This document shows, piece by piece, positions 43,200 through 52,016 of a DNA stretch of 64,000 nt; positions within the stretch are counted from its first letter, which is position 1; each line of letters begins with the position of its first letter. The stretch is from CAUZIZ01 sp965218775 (lineage in GTDB: Bacteria > Acidobacteriota > UBA6911 > RPQK01 > JAJDTT01): positions 496,001 through 560,000 of the forward strand of contig CBDCLS010000004.1 of assembly GCA_965218775.1 (NCBI GenBank), read 5' to 3'. Below the pieces are notes generated by a model. The model did no database searches. It was given only the letters and a program-made list of their open reading frames with translations, and was not told the origin of the DNA. The translations under genes were made by a program, and so were the position numbers.

Positions 43200-44558
43200 C
43201 TAGGTCAACCGTCTGAAACCGGTGTGTTTGACGGGTCCTCCGATCCGCTGCTTCACGTCTCCGTCCCTGATGCCAGCTGCCAACTCGGCAAAGACGGGAT
43301 CGCAGGCTTCCAGAAACTGATCCACGTGCTCGTCCTGGTGGGCATAGGTGGGGTAAAAGCCGCCTCCTGCAAGGAATCCTTTCTCCAGCATCCGGACCGT
43401 CCACAGCGTCTGGATCGCTGCCGCCTGGGGATGGTCGAAGGCGAAGAACGTCAGGGCTGGATGCCCGCTGCAGCTGAAGGGAACACCGTGGGCTGCTGCG
43501 ATCTGCTCGAGTCCAGCACGGGCCTTGATCCCGATCTGGCTGACGTGGCCAGGCACATCGTGGCTCATGAATTTCTTGATCGTTGCCACACCTGCAGCGG
43601 GGTCGACGGCTTCGGTCCAGAGAGCGCTCGAAATAAAAGTATTCTGGGCTGCTTGCATGGTGTCGGCATTGCCTATCACTGCCGCAATGGGGTGTCCGTT
43701 TCCAGTGGTCTTGGCGAATACGGCCAGATCGGGCTCAAGACCGTAGCGCAGGTGAGCTCCTCCCAAGCCCAGCCTCCAGCCGATCGTGATCTCATCCATG
43801 ATGAGACGCGCCCCGCTGCTAGTGGCCAACTCTCGAACGCTTTCCAGAAAGCCCGGGTCGGGATCGAAGTTGCGGGTTGGCTCCATGACGATCGCGGCTA
43901 GACCGGTGCCGTGCTCATCAACGATCGCCTTGAGTTCGTCTATTTTATTGTAGGTAAAGGGCATCGCCGTCCCGGCCAGGCCCGAGGCCACCCCAGCCGG
44001 CTCGAGTCCCGGCATCAGATGGCCCCCGCCCAGGCGATCCGAGTCGGTCTCATTTTCGACCGGCAGATTGGCGGCTAGATACCAATCGTGCCATCCGTGA
44101 TAACCGCAAAAGGCGATCTTGTCCCTGCCAGTTCGAGCCCGGGCAATCCGCACAGCGATCATCATGGTTTCGCCACCCAGGCGCCCCAGCCTCACCATCT
44201 CAGCCCAGGGGTGAATCTGGAGCAGAAGTTCACCGAGCTCCACTTCGTCAGGGGGGTTGAGACTGCACATACAGCCGTTCTTTATCCGTTCGACGACAGC
44301 CTCGGTGACGTCCGGGTCGGCGTAGCCCAACAAGGTGGCTCCGATGCCCGCCATGGACATGTCGACATAGCGATTACCATCTAGATCTACCGTTTCGCAC
44401 CCCCGGGCCTCCGAAAAATAGGGAGGCCATTGTTGGGGCGCAGACATTTCCTGGCGCTTCCCGAATAGCTGGGTTCCACCCGGGAATATGGACTTGGCTC
44501 GATCGTACCTTTCCTGTCCTTGTTTGATACTGATAGAAGCTCTAATGGTCTGTGACAC
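43200..44558 (-). CDS. Class III aminotransferase, glutamate-1-semialdehyde aminomutase-like
   Basis: The 452-residue product has the fold-type I features of GSA aminomutase relatives: AKSIFPGGTQLFGKRQEM near the start, the aspartate motif RLIMDEITIGWRLGLGG, and the PLP lysine in VFAKTTGNGHPIAAVIGN. True HemL reads FGKVIGGG at the lysine, so FAKTTGNG argues for a sugar or amino-sugar specific relative rather than tetrapyrrole synthesis. A GTG start with GGGAGGGACCA directly upstream is convincing. It is divergent from the yjhG-fhs pair across 250 bp and could share regulation with it. Reaction and substrate are unknown. Confidence 0.8.
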   Translation of the reverse strand: MSQTIRASISIKQGQERYDRAKSIFPGGTQLFGKRQEMSAPQQWPPYFSEARGCETVDLDGNRYVDMSMAGIGATLLGYADPDVTEAVVERIKNGCMCSLNPPDEVELGELLLQIHPWAEMVRLGRLGGETMMIAVRIARARTGRDKIAFCGYHGWHDWYLAANLPVENETDSDRLGGGHLMPGLEPAGVASGLAGTAMPFTYNKIDELKAIVDEHGTGLAAIVMEPTRNFDPDPGFLESVRELATSSGARLIMDEITIGWRLGLGGAHLRYGLEPDLAVFAKTTGNGHPIAAVIGNADTMQAAQNTFISSALWTEAVDPAAGVATIKKFMSHDVPGHVSQIGIKARAGLEQIAAAHGVPFSCSGHPALTFFAFDHPQAAAIQTLWTVRMLEKGFLAGGGFYPTYAHQDEHVDQFLEACDPVFAELAAGIRDGDVKQRIGGPVKHTGFRRLT

Positions 44559-44808
44559 TGGTCCCTCCCGGGTAGCTATTGAGGTGTCTATTTGGACTGC
44601 TCTCTCTCTTCAGGACGATACCCGGAGCGCCCCATCAGGGTCAAGCTTCCGCAAGAGCCACCTGCGGCGTTCCAAGGCTCCAGCGTTCCGAAGCTTGTCC
44701 CTTGACGTGCAGCACTCGATCCCATAGAGTTGGGCACCTGAAACGCCAAGCGGTGCGCTGCCAAATCGTCTCAGATTCCCTTTTTCAAGGGACGCCCCTC
44801 CATTCCCC

Positions 44809-46821
44809 ATGAGCGAAATCAGATTGCCTTCTTTGGACGAGCTGCGAGCTTCGAGTCGAGCCCTTGGTGGGACCCGGATGACCGCCGATCCCACGCCCGG
44901 GAAGCTTCCGATGACGGAGGAGATGCTGCTTAAAGAACCCAGCGGGAATCTCTTTGGAATGACTCAGAACGTAGGCATGGGATGGAGGCCTGAGGAGGCC
45001 GGCCGAGACCCCTATCTTATTCTGAGTACTCTGGGAGGTCTTCGGGGGAACGACGGGGAACCGGTTGCCTTGGGATACCACACCGGGCACTGGGAAGTCG
45101 GTCTACTAGTGCGGGAGGCCGCCGAGACGTTGCGCGAGAGAGGAGCACTTCCCTTCGCCGCCTACTGCAGCGATCCCTGCGACGGACGCAGTCAGGGAAC
45201 CGATGGAATGATGGACAGCCTCCCCTATCGGAACGATGCCGCCATTGTCCTACGTCGGCTGATTCGATCGCTCCCCACTCGAAGGGGAATCATGGGCGTC
45301 GGTACCTGCGACAAAGGGCTACCGGCCGTGATGCTGGCTTTGGCTGGTTGTACTGATTTGCCTGGGATTCTGGTTCCGGGAGGGGTGACGCTGCCGGCGG
45401 TAAACTCCGAAGATGCTGGAACCGTGCAGACCATTGGAGCCCGGTTTTCACACGGCCTCATCAACCTGGACTACGCGGCGACAATGGGCTGCCGGGCTTG
45501 TGGCTCTGCAGGGGGAGGGTGCCAGTTCCTGGGCACAGCTGCCACCGCACAGGTGGTCGCAGAAGCGCTGGGAATGGCACTGCCACACAGTGCCCTGAGT
45601 CCTTCCGGTCAACCCGTTTGGACCGATATGGCACGGCGCTCGGCCCTCGCCCTTTTGCACCTTTGTGCCGAGCAGATTCCCCTTTCCAAGATACTGACGC
45701 AGACAGCCCTGGAGAACGCCATGTTGGTTCACGCCGCATTCGGTGGCTCGACCAACCTGCTGCTTCACCTTCCAGCTGTCGCTCATGCGGCCGGTCTTCC
45801 CTTGCCCACCGTGGAGGACTGGAGCCGCGTCAATCGGAGTACTCCACGATTGGTGGATGTGCTACCCAACGGCCCTCGAAACCATCCTACGGTTCAGGTG
45901 TTCATGGCTGGCGGAGTCCCCGAGGTCATGCTCCACCTGCGGGAGCTTGGCTTGTTGGACGTGGAGGTGATGACCGCTGCCGGAGAGAAACTCTCAGAGG
46001 TACTCAATTGGTGGGAGGAAAGTGATCGACGCCGGGAGTCTCGTAACACGCTGGCAAGTGGGGGAGAAGTCGATCCCGATCTGGTGATCATGGATCCCGA
46101 TCAGGCCCGGAAGAACGGATTGTCCAGCACGTTGGTCTTCCCATCCGGGAACATTGCCCCTGAAGGTGCGGTAATCAAGGCCACCACAATCGATCCCTCA
46201 CTGGTCGACGAGGAGAACGTCTATCGCCATCGGGGTCCAGCTCGAATCTTTACCTCGGAACGGGCAGCGGTCGAGGCGATCAAGGGACTGAGTGAACGTC
46301 CCCTGGAGCCCGGAGACGTCCTGGTTCTGGTTGGTGGCGGACCTTCAGGCTCGGGAATGGAGGAAATCTACCAGGTGACATCCGCCCTCAAGTTCATCCC
46401 CTGGGGGAAGACCGTTGCGGTCATCACCGACGCCCGCTTCTCGGGGGTGTCGACTGGTGCCTGTGTGGGACACGTGGGGCCGGAAGCACTGGCGGGAGGC
46501 CCCATCGGTCGATTGCGTGATGGAGATCTGCTTGAAATCGTGATTGACCGCAAGAGACTAGAGGGAAACATCAACCTGGTCGGAGCCGGCGGGGGCAGCT
46601 ACTCAGCGGCAGAAAGCGACGAGCTCCTGAGATCGCGCGCTCCTTATCCTGGACTGAAGGCGCATTCTCGTTTGCCCGAAGACACGAGATTGTGGGCCGC
46701 TCTACAATCCGTCAGCGGGGGCATCTGGAATGGATGCGTGTACGATGTGGATCACATCATCCGAGTACTCGAAGCGGGTACCGAAGCCCTTCGGGGTAAG
46801 GATGGCGAAGAAGCGAAATGA
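44809..46821 (+). CDS. yjhG: YjhG/YagF-type sugar-acid dehydratase (IlvD/Edd family)
   Basis: The 670-residue protein is collinear with the YjhG/YagF branch of the dihydroxyacid dehydratase superfamily: PSGNLFGMTQNVGMGW, LSTLGGLRGNDGEPVALGYH, CDGRSQGTDGMMDSLPYRND, and SALSPSGQPVW. Iron-sulfur ligand cysteines are in SDPCDGR, GTCDKGLPA and CRACGSAGGGCQF. E. coli relatives dehydrate D-xylonate to 2-keto-3-deoxy-xylonate; a sugar-acid substrate is therefore likely, more so than branched-chain keto-acid synthesis. Its stop codon overlaps the fhs start (ATGA), so translation is coupled. ATG 44809 lacks a clear ribosome-binding site; ATG at 44878 (MTADPTPGKLP) is an alternative. Confidence 0.88.
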   Translation: MSEIRLPSLDELRASSRALGGTRMTADPTPGKLPMTEEMLLKEPSGNLFGMTQNVGMGWRPEEAGRDPYLILSTLGGLRGNDGEPVALGYHTGHWEVGLLVREAAETLRERGALPFAAYCSDPCDGRSQGTDGMMDSLPYRNDAAIVLRRLIRSLPTRRGIMGVGTCDKGLPAVMLALAGCTDLPGILVPGGVTLPAVNSEDAGTVQTIGARFSHGLINLDYAATMGCRACGSAGGGCQFLGTAATAQVVAEALGMALPHSALSPSGQPVWTDMARRSALALLHLCAEQIPLSKILTQTALENAMLVHAAFGGSTNLLLHLPAVAHAAGLPLPTVEDWSRVNRSTPRLVDVLPNGPRNHPTVQVFMAGGVPEVMLHLRELGLLDVEVMTAAGEKLSEVLNWWEESDRRRESRNTLASGGEVDPDLVIMDPDQARKNGLSSTLVFPSGNIAPEGAVIKATTIDPSLVDEENVYRHRGPARIFTSERAAVEAIKGLSERPLEPGDVLVLVGGGPSGSGMEEIYQVTSALKFIPWGKTVAVITDARFSGVSTGACVGHVGPEALAGGPIGRLRDGDLLEIVIDRKRLEGNINLVGAGGGSYSAAESDELLRSRAPYPGLKAHSRLPEDTRLWAALQSVSGGIWNGCVYDVDHIIRVLEAGTEALRGKDGEEAK

Positions 46822-48581
46822 AGCTTGACCCCACCAGACTCAAGGATTGGGAAATCGCGCAGGCGGCCGAGCGAGACATGAAGTCCCCGGCTCAACTGGC
46901 CCAGGATCTAGGACTGCAGGATAACGAGCTCATTCCCATGGGAAGGTCCCTGGCCAAAGTCGACCAGGCTTTGGTAATGAAGCGGCTCGAGAAGGCGCCG
47001 ACGGGCCACTACATCAACGTCTCGGGCATCACCCCAACTCCCTTAGGTGAAGGAAAGACCACGACCTGTATGGGCCTTGTGCAAGGGCTGGGCTATCTCG
47101 GCAAGCGGGCCGCAGCAGCCATACGGCAGCCCAGCGGCGGGCCCACCTTCAACATCAAGGGTTCTGGTGCCGGAGGTGGGCTGGCGCAGTGTATTCCGCT
47201 TGCTCCACTTTCGGTACGACTCACCGGAGACATCGATTCAGTCACCAACGCCCACAACCTGGCGCTGGTGGCACTGACTGCGCGTATGCAGCACGAGCAC
47301 AATTACGACAATGAGCGATTAAAACGACTCCAGTTGGAGCGACTGAACATCGATCCCGCCAGGGTCTCGATGAATTGGGCCATCGATTATTGTGCTCAGG
47401 CACTGAGACACATAACGATCGGCAAGGGCAGCAAGACCGACGGGGTCGAGATCGAATCAGGCTTCCTGATCACCGCCGCCAGCGAGATCATGGCCATCCT
47501 CTCGATCGCGCGGGACCTGTCAGATTTTCGAAAGAGGATGGCAAAGATCGTCGTCGCTTATGACAGAAGCGGCGGCGAAATAACGACCGCCGATCTGGAA
47601 GTCGACGGTGCCATGTGCGCCTGGATGGCGGAAGCGATCAACCCTAATCTGCTGCAGACGATCGAGGGGCAACCCGTTTTTGTCCACGCCGGTCCCTTTG
47701 CCAATATTGCCTTGGGGCAAAGCTCGATCATCGCGGATCTGATCGGCACTCGCCTGCTCGACTATCTGGTGACTGAGAGCGGGTTCGGTACCGACATCGG
47801 GTACGAAAAGTTCTGGAATCTGAAGTGCCGCGTCTCTGGACTCAGGCCCAGCGCGGTCGTCATCGTTGCCACTATTCGGGCGCTGAAGACTCACGGAGGC
47901 GGCCCCAGAGTCCGCCCGGGGGTGCCCCTGGACGAGGTCTATTCCAGGGAGCATCTGGGTTTGCTAGAGAAGGGGTGCGCCAACCTTGCCGTACACATCG
48001 AGGTGGTCAAAAGAAGCGGGGTCCGACCCATTGTATGCCTGAACTCCTTCGTGACCGACACCAAAGATGAACGTTGCCTGGTCCGCCGGGCGGCTGAGTC
48101 TGAGGGGGCCCACTTTGCAGTATCCGACCATTGGCTAAAGGGGGGCGAGGGATCCGTCGAGCTTGCCGAGGCCGTCGTCTCGGCTTGCTCGCAGCAGAAT
48201 GACTTCGGTTTTCTCTACGGGCTCGAGACCTCGCTGACCGAGCGAGTCGAGATGGTCGCACGTGAAATCTATGGGGCTCGGGGCGTCAGCTACTCCCCAA
48301 AGGCCCTGGAGATCATGGAAAGGCTGGAGTCCGAACCCGAGTCTCGACAGTTGGGGATCTGTATCGCCAAGACACACCTCAGTCTCTCGCACGACCCCGA
48401 TCTGAAAGGCCGCCCAACCGGATGGGAGCTGCCTATCGAGGACGTCCGCATCTACAAGGGTGCTGGTCTGGTGGTCCCAGTGGCGGGCGAGATCAAGCTG
48501 TTACCGGGAACGGGCTCGCGTCCGACGTTTCGAGGAATCGACGTCGACACCGGGACGGGAGCGATTACAGGGTTATCTTGA
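46818..48581 (+). CDS. fhs: Formate-tetrahydrofolate ligase
   Basis: The 587-residue product has the P-loop ITPTPLGEGKTTT (GEGKTTT at residues 77-83), GGPTFNIKGSGAGGG, VFVHAGPFANIALGQSSIIA and KTHLSLSHDP, diagnostic of formyl-THF synthetase, which makes 10-formyl-THF from formate, ATP and THF. Slightly longer than the common 557 residues. The start overlaps the YjhG stop by four bases (ATGA), an unusual pairing of one-carbon metabolism with sugar-acid breakdown. A large palindrome starts 12 bp after the stop and may terminate the transcript. Confidence 0.95.
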   Translation: MKLDPTRLKDWEIAQAAERDMKSPAQLAQDLGLQDNELIPMGRSLAKVDQALVMKRLEKAPTGHYINVSGITPTPLGEGKTTTCMGLVQGLGYLGKRAAAAIRQPSGGPTFNIKGSGAGGGLAQCIPLAPLSVRLTGDIDSVTNAHNLALVALTARMQHEHNYDNERLKRLQLERLNIDPARVSMNWAIDYCAQALRHITIGKGSKTDGVEIESGFLITAASEIMAILSIARDLSDFRKRMAKIVVAYDRSGGEITTADLEVDGAMCAWMAEAINPNLLQTIEGQPVFVHAGPFANIALGQSSIIADLIGTRLLDYLVTESGFGTDIGYEKFWNLKCRVSGLRPSAVVIVATIRALKTHGGGPRVRPGVPLDEVYSREHLGLLEKGCANLAVHIEVVKRSGVRPIVCLNSFVTDTKDERCLVRRAAESEGAHFAVSDHWLKGGEGSVELAEAVVSACSQQNDFGFLYGLETSLTERVEMVAREIYGARGVSYSPKALEIMERLESEPESRQLGICIAKTHLSLSHDPDLKGRPTGWELPIEDVRIYKGAGLVVPVAGEIKLLPGTGSRPTFRGIDVDTGTGAITGLS

Positions 48582-48592
48582 CCGTAGATTCC

Positions 48593-48741
48593 AAGAAACA
48601 AGATACAAGACACAAGATACAAACAAATTCCAAATCACAAGCACCAGATTCCAAACGATCTGGGCGAACCTTGCTGGCGCGGGTTGCAGCGTTTGAGGCT
48701 TGGAATTTGAGATTTGTTTGTATCTTGTAACTTGTATCTTG
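48593..48741. repeat. Large palindrome with CAAGATACAAACAAATTCC arms, copy 1
   Basis: The left arm (AAGATACAAACAAATTCCAA) and the right arm (TTGGAATTTGAGATTTGTTT, then GTATCTTGTA) are long imperfect inverted repeats around a GC-rich centre. The same wording recurs at 62391-62547. Both copies lie right after a gene end (fhs; Gfo/Idh), so a transcription-termination role is plausible. Confidence 0.85.
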
Positions 48742-48755
48742 GAGTTGACGTCAAT

Positions 48756-48941
48756 TCAGCAGTGCAGACAGCGGAACTCGGTAAAAACCTGCTCCTGGTC
48801 TGCCTCAACCTTGGCGTAGTCCAGGAGAACCCTCAGAGCTTTGTGCTCGTCGGGAAGGCTGTGCTTTTCCGCCATCTCCTTTAGCCAGTCTACATGATCC
48901 GGATTGAGCTCGAAGCTGTGATCAATCTTGGTTCCGCCCAT
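48756..48941 (-). CDS. Small protein with ribbon-helix-helix-like core and C-terminal CLHC
   Basis: A 61-residue product, MGGTKIDHSFELNPDHVDWL at the start, then KALRVLLDYAKVEADQE, ending FTEFRCLHC. The beta strand plus two helices look like a ribbon-helix-helix (CopG-like) DNA-binding core, but this is read from pattern only. The CxxC at the very C-terminus suggests metal binding or a redox/modification site. AGGAGAG upstream is a good ribosome-binding site. It follows the radical SAM gene by 37 bp on the same strand, probably in one transcript. It could be a regulator, a metal-binding partner, or a modification substrate of the radical SAM enzyme. Confidence 0.7.
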   Translation of the reverse strand: MGGTKIDHSFELNPDHVDWLKEMAEKHSLPDEHKALRVLLDYAKVEADQEQVFTEFRCLHC

Positions 48942-48978
48942 TTTGTTTCTCTCCTACAACGCTTACCGCGTCCTTCCT

Positions 48979-50727
48979 TTATAGAGTCGCTGCCATCGCT
49001 ACCGGCTCCTGCTCCACTACGGGTCCTGGAAGATCGCCGGTATCCTCTCTGATGTACTGCCTCTGACTGGGCCTTATAGACTCCAACAGTTCGGCTCGGG
49101 TTTTCAGTTTCAAAGGTTTCCCCGGGTAGAGTTTGCCCATTCGGTGCATCAGCTTTTGCGGAACCGCGCTGGCGAAATCGAACATGGGCCAGGTAAAATT
49201 CGGGCCGTTGGTCTTGCGGAGGCGCACGGCCCAAACCGCAAGAGCACCTAGCCTGAAGGCGCTGGGCCCCCACCAACTGTACAGCCCGGGCCGGAGATTC
49301 AGCTTCCAGCATCTCATCATCAGCTGCCACTGACGCCTTGAAAGGTCGCGAGTCTTCGCCACTCCCTCACCCTTTTCCATCTTGGTCCCGGCCAGAGGCG
49401 TGAATACCGAGGGTATCAAGAACCCGAAAAGTCCTCGCCGCTCCATTTCGTAGATCAGGTCCAGGGTTGCCTCGACATCCTCGTCCGTCTCACCTGGATT
49501 CCCAACCATCAGCGTCAACATGGGGAACCAGTTGTTCTTGTTGAGAATCTCCAATCCACTCAGGACCACACTCGGCCAATCGTTAATATGGAACGGCACC
49601 CCCTTACTGGGCATCACTTCCTTGGCCATGCGAACCGAACCGGTCTCGAGCCCGATCAAGGGGACCAAAGCTCTTTTTTCCGGGTGCGAGCTAAGATTGG
49701 GAAGCCGAATGGGACTTTTGTCCAAGAGGATTTCCGACAGTCCCCGGATCAGCTCGGGGTCCACCACCGCAGGAGCCATGGTAGAGTGGCTGAGCACGAA
49801 CTCCTCTACTCCCGGGTAGTTGGATACATCCCGATATAGGTCGAACAAGGCCTCCCTATTGGGAAAGAAAAACGGCGTCTTGCTTCCCACCTGACCCCAG
49901 ATGAACATGTCTTCGGTAGCCAGTGAGATCTGCTTGTTACCGTTGTCCACGTTCGCCTGAACCGCCTCCATCATCTTGTCTCTGGGCAAGGCGATCTGGG
50001 GGTTGAGATCGGGCACGCAGAACTGGCAACGACGTCCACAACCGGTGGTCATTTCAACCACGCCGAAGGTGGTTGCCTTTTCCGGGAAAAGGATCGCATT
50101 CGGATCCGTGGGGTGGGAAACCTCCACTTGCGATTCCAAGGGCTCGCCCCGAATAGCCTTTCGAAAGAGCTCCATTGTGTCGGCGGACTCGCTGCGTCCT
50201 TCGACCACGCAATCCACGCCCAAACTTTCCGCAGAACCGGTCTGGTTGATCTGCCAGCCGCCAGACCCGCCCACGATTACCCTGTAGTTCGACCGATGAG
50301 GATTGCCTTTGATTTTCTCGAACATGAGGTCCGAGTAGAAGGAGTTTATGGGCTGCTTGGAGCTACCGAAGATGGAGGTATATACTCCAGCGGCAAAGGT
50401 GACTCCGTGCGGATTGTGCGTAGAGACGGCTACTATTCTGGTGTTGGGTCCAATGAAGTTTTCGAGGTCCTCGGGGTAGCAAACAATCACATTTTCGGCG
50501 CCGAACTCTTTCCCCATCACCTTTTCGAGAATCCGAAGTCCCGCCGGAGCGGCCTGGGCAGTCCCGTCGCTGGCTCGTTTGGCTTGCTTCCACGCCGGGT
50601 ACTTCCGGTTCAGCACTCCTTCCATCCATACCGGTAAAGACGCCATCGCCATTTGGATGAAGTAGCCAGCATGGTCGATCATCTCGGTTAGAGGCGCCGT
50701 CAATACGATGAGTTTTCCGTCCTTCAT
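48979..50727 (-). CDS. Radical SAM protein of the B12-binding-domain class
   Basis: The 582-residue product has an N-terminal domain (about 1-200) arranged like a B12-binding module (VSTHNPHGVTFAAGVYTSIF, VIVGGSGGWQI, GVDCVVEGRSE) and a radical SAM core with MTTGCGRRCQFC (cysteines about 228, 232 and 235), LIGLETGSVRMAKEVMP and MVGNPGETDEDVEATLDLI. The classical DxHxxG cobalamin motif is not obvious, so cofactor binding is uncertain. Enzymes of this class methylate or rearrange unactivated carbons in cofactors, lipids or peptides; the substrate is unknown. A small Cys-terminal protein follows 37 bp downstream. ATG 50727 is preceded by AGACGGAGCTAG. Confidence 0.82.
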   Translation of the reverse strand: MKDGKLIVLTAPLTEMIDHAGYFIQMAMASLPVWMEGVLNRKYPAWKQAKRASDGTAQAAPAGLRILEKVMGKEFGAENVIVCYPEDLENFIGPNTRIVAVSTHNPHGVTFAAGVYTSIFGSSKQPINSFYSDLMFEKIKGNPHRSNYRVIVGGSGGWQINQTGSAESLGVDCVVEGRSESADTMELFRKAIRGEPLESQVEVSHPTDPNAILFPEKATTFGVVEMTTGCGRRCQFCVPDLNPQIALPRDKMMEAVQANVDNGNKQISLATEDMFIWGQVGSKTPFFFPNREALFDLYRDVSNYPGVEEFVLSHSTMAPAVVDPELIRGLSEILLDKSPIRLPNLSSHPEKRALVPLIGLETGSVRMAKEVMPSKGVPFHINDWPSVVLSGLEILNKNNWFPMLTLMVGNPGETDEDVEATLDLIYEMERRGLFGFLIPSVFTPLAGTKMEKGEGVAKTRDLSRRQWQLMMRCWKLNLRPGLYSWWGPSAFRLGALAVWAVRLRKTNGPNFTWPMFDFASAVPQKLMHRMGKLYPGKPLKLKTRAELLESIRPSQRQYIREDTGDLPGPVVEQEPVAMAATL

Positions 50728-50865
50728 ATCTAGCTCCGTCTCACTTTGGCATCCATTTTCTCGTCAAGAAGCGGCAATTATAGCAAGTCGTGAACAAATT
50801 GGGGAGACATGTTCAGCAGCCGCGATCGGTGGTCGACAATGGCGCTTGAAAGGCTGCAAACAGGA

Positions 50866-51372
50866 TCAGTTCGCGGTGAACGACACCGACACCCTGAGGG
50901 TGCCCCAGCTCATGGAAAACTCACCCCCGGGCAGCAGCTCGATGGTGAATTGTTCCACGCTCTCTGTTCCTTCACCTACTGTGAGAGGGACCGACCCCAG
51001 GTCCTTGCTGGCATCACGCTGGGTCCCCCACTGGCCGGTCTGCTTATTGAAGATCAAATCCCAGGCTTCGACACCGGTCTTCTTGGCGAAGAGGCTATAG
51101 GAGCCTTGGGACACGTCGAGGGCGCCGAACTTGAGATCCCCTTCGGTGGTAAGCGTCGTCGCCTGGTTCATCCCTAGCCGCCAGACGTGACCCACACCGA
51201 TCAGCTGATTGGGGTCCCTACCCCGGAGAGTGGGCCGACCATAATCGATCGAAACCGACTTGCCTCCCAGCATGATCTCGGTAGTGCCACGGTCCGCAGC
51301 AAAGATCGACGATCCGATCAAGAGTAGAAGCGTTAACAATAGCAACCCTACGGGCTTGAATGAAATCCACAT
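50866..51372 (-). CDS. Secreted DUF2911 protein
   Basis: A 168-residue product with a signal peptide (PVGLLLLTLLLLIGSSIFA) and a DUF2911 domain: SIDYGRPTLRGRDPNQLIG and VWRLGMNQATTLTTEGDLKF match the family, which has a beta-sandwich-like composition and unknown function. Likely periplasmic or extracellular. It stands between the radical SAM and the CBS protein genes on the same strand, with gaps near 90-140 bp. Confidence 0.85.
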   Translation of the reverse strand: MWISFKPVGLLLLTLLLLIGSSIFAADRGTTEIMLGGKSVSIDYGRPTLRGRDPNQLIGVGHVWRLGMNQATTLTTEGDLKFGALDVSQGSYSLFAKKTGVEAWDLIFNKQTGQWGTQRDASKDLGSVPLTVGEGTESVEQFTIELLPGGEFSMSWGTLRVSVSFTAN

Positions 51373-51464
51373 TCTAGATCCTCCGAATCTACTTGGACTG
51401 TCCAGATTTAGTTCTTGGTGTTGGGAATTGTTGTGCTTGGGACCCGGGACTCACCCTCTGGGAT

Positions 51465-51899
51465 CTAGCCTCCCGGTCCGTCTGCCAAGAAGTAGGATTC
51501 CAGCGAATTCAGTTGGTCCGCAAGTTCCTCCACATGATGCTGGAGCAGATTCCGAATGGAGATGAGTCCTGTCAAACTTCCCTGACTATCGAGAATTGGA
51601 AGATGGCGCACGTGGTTGGAAACCATGAGTTCGAGGGCATCCCCAGCATCCTGGTCTTCGCTGACCGACTTGACGAGAGAAGTCATGACTTGTTGGACCT
51701 GGGTGGCTGCGGCATCTCGCTGAGCTGCGACTACCCGCAACATCACATCCCGCTCTGAGAAAATGCCCACCAGCTGGTCGCCTTCAAGAACCGCCGCCGC
51801 ACCAGTGCGAGCGTTCTGCATATTCCACACCGCTTCGAGAACGGTCGCGTCCACCGTTACGGCGGGTGGAGGCACCTGGGCAATTTTAATCACTTTCAT
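51465..51899 (-). CDS. CBS-domain pair protein
   Basis: The 144-residue product consists of two CBS motifs: VDATVLEAVWNMQNARTGAA with VGIFSERDVMLRVVA, and EDQDAGDALELMVSNHVRHL with TGLISIRNLLQHHV. Stand-alone CBS pairs (Bateman modules) bind adenosyl ligands and regulate partners. No transmembrane or enzymatic domain. Partner unknown; the gene is preceded by TTAGGAGCTCGATCTTATGA, a clear ribosome-binding site. Confidence 0.9.
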   Translation of the reverse strand: MKVIKIAQVPPPAVTVDATVLEAVWNMQNARTGAAAVLEGDQLVGIFSERDVMLRVVAAQRDAAATQVQQVMTSLVKSVSEDQDAGDALELMVSNHVRHLPILDSQGSLTGLISIRNLLQHHVEELADQLNSLESYFLADGPGG

Positions 51900-52016
51900 A
51901 AGATCGAGCTCCTAAAGTTAAAAGGTGGGTGACGGCAGTATAGCACACGCGTCAGTGGAATGCTCTGAGCGCTTTGCATTTTCTTCTCGCCAATGAAGTT
52001 TCAGCTTGGCCCCTAA

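Noticed and set aside
42904..43404. Open frame reading NPNGIAAYSPGFPNPG through the palindrome cluster
   Set aside because: It is translated repeat DNA overlapping the 3' end of the aminotransferase gene; the periodic PNG/PGF wording comes from small DNA palindromes.
43200..44558. Annotation as HemL (tetrapyrrole synthesis)
   Set aside because: The PLP lysine context FAKTTGNGHP differs from the HemL consensus and no hem genes are nearby.
44809..46821. Annotation as IlvD (branched-chain amino acid synthesis)
   Set aside because: Length (670) and diagnostic segments such as PSGNLFGMTQNVGMGW match the YjhG/YagF branch rather than IlvD of about 560-610 residues.
48593..48741. CRISPR-like short repeats (CAAGATACA words)
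   Set aside because: The words form one imperfect palindrome, without regular repeat-spacer periodicity or cas genes.
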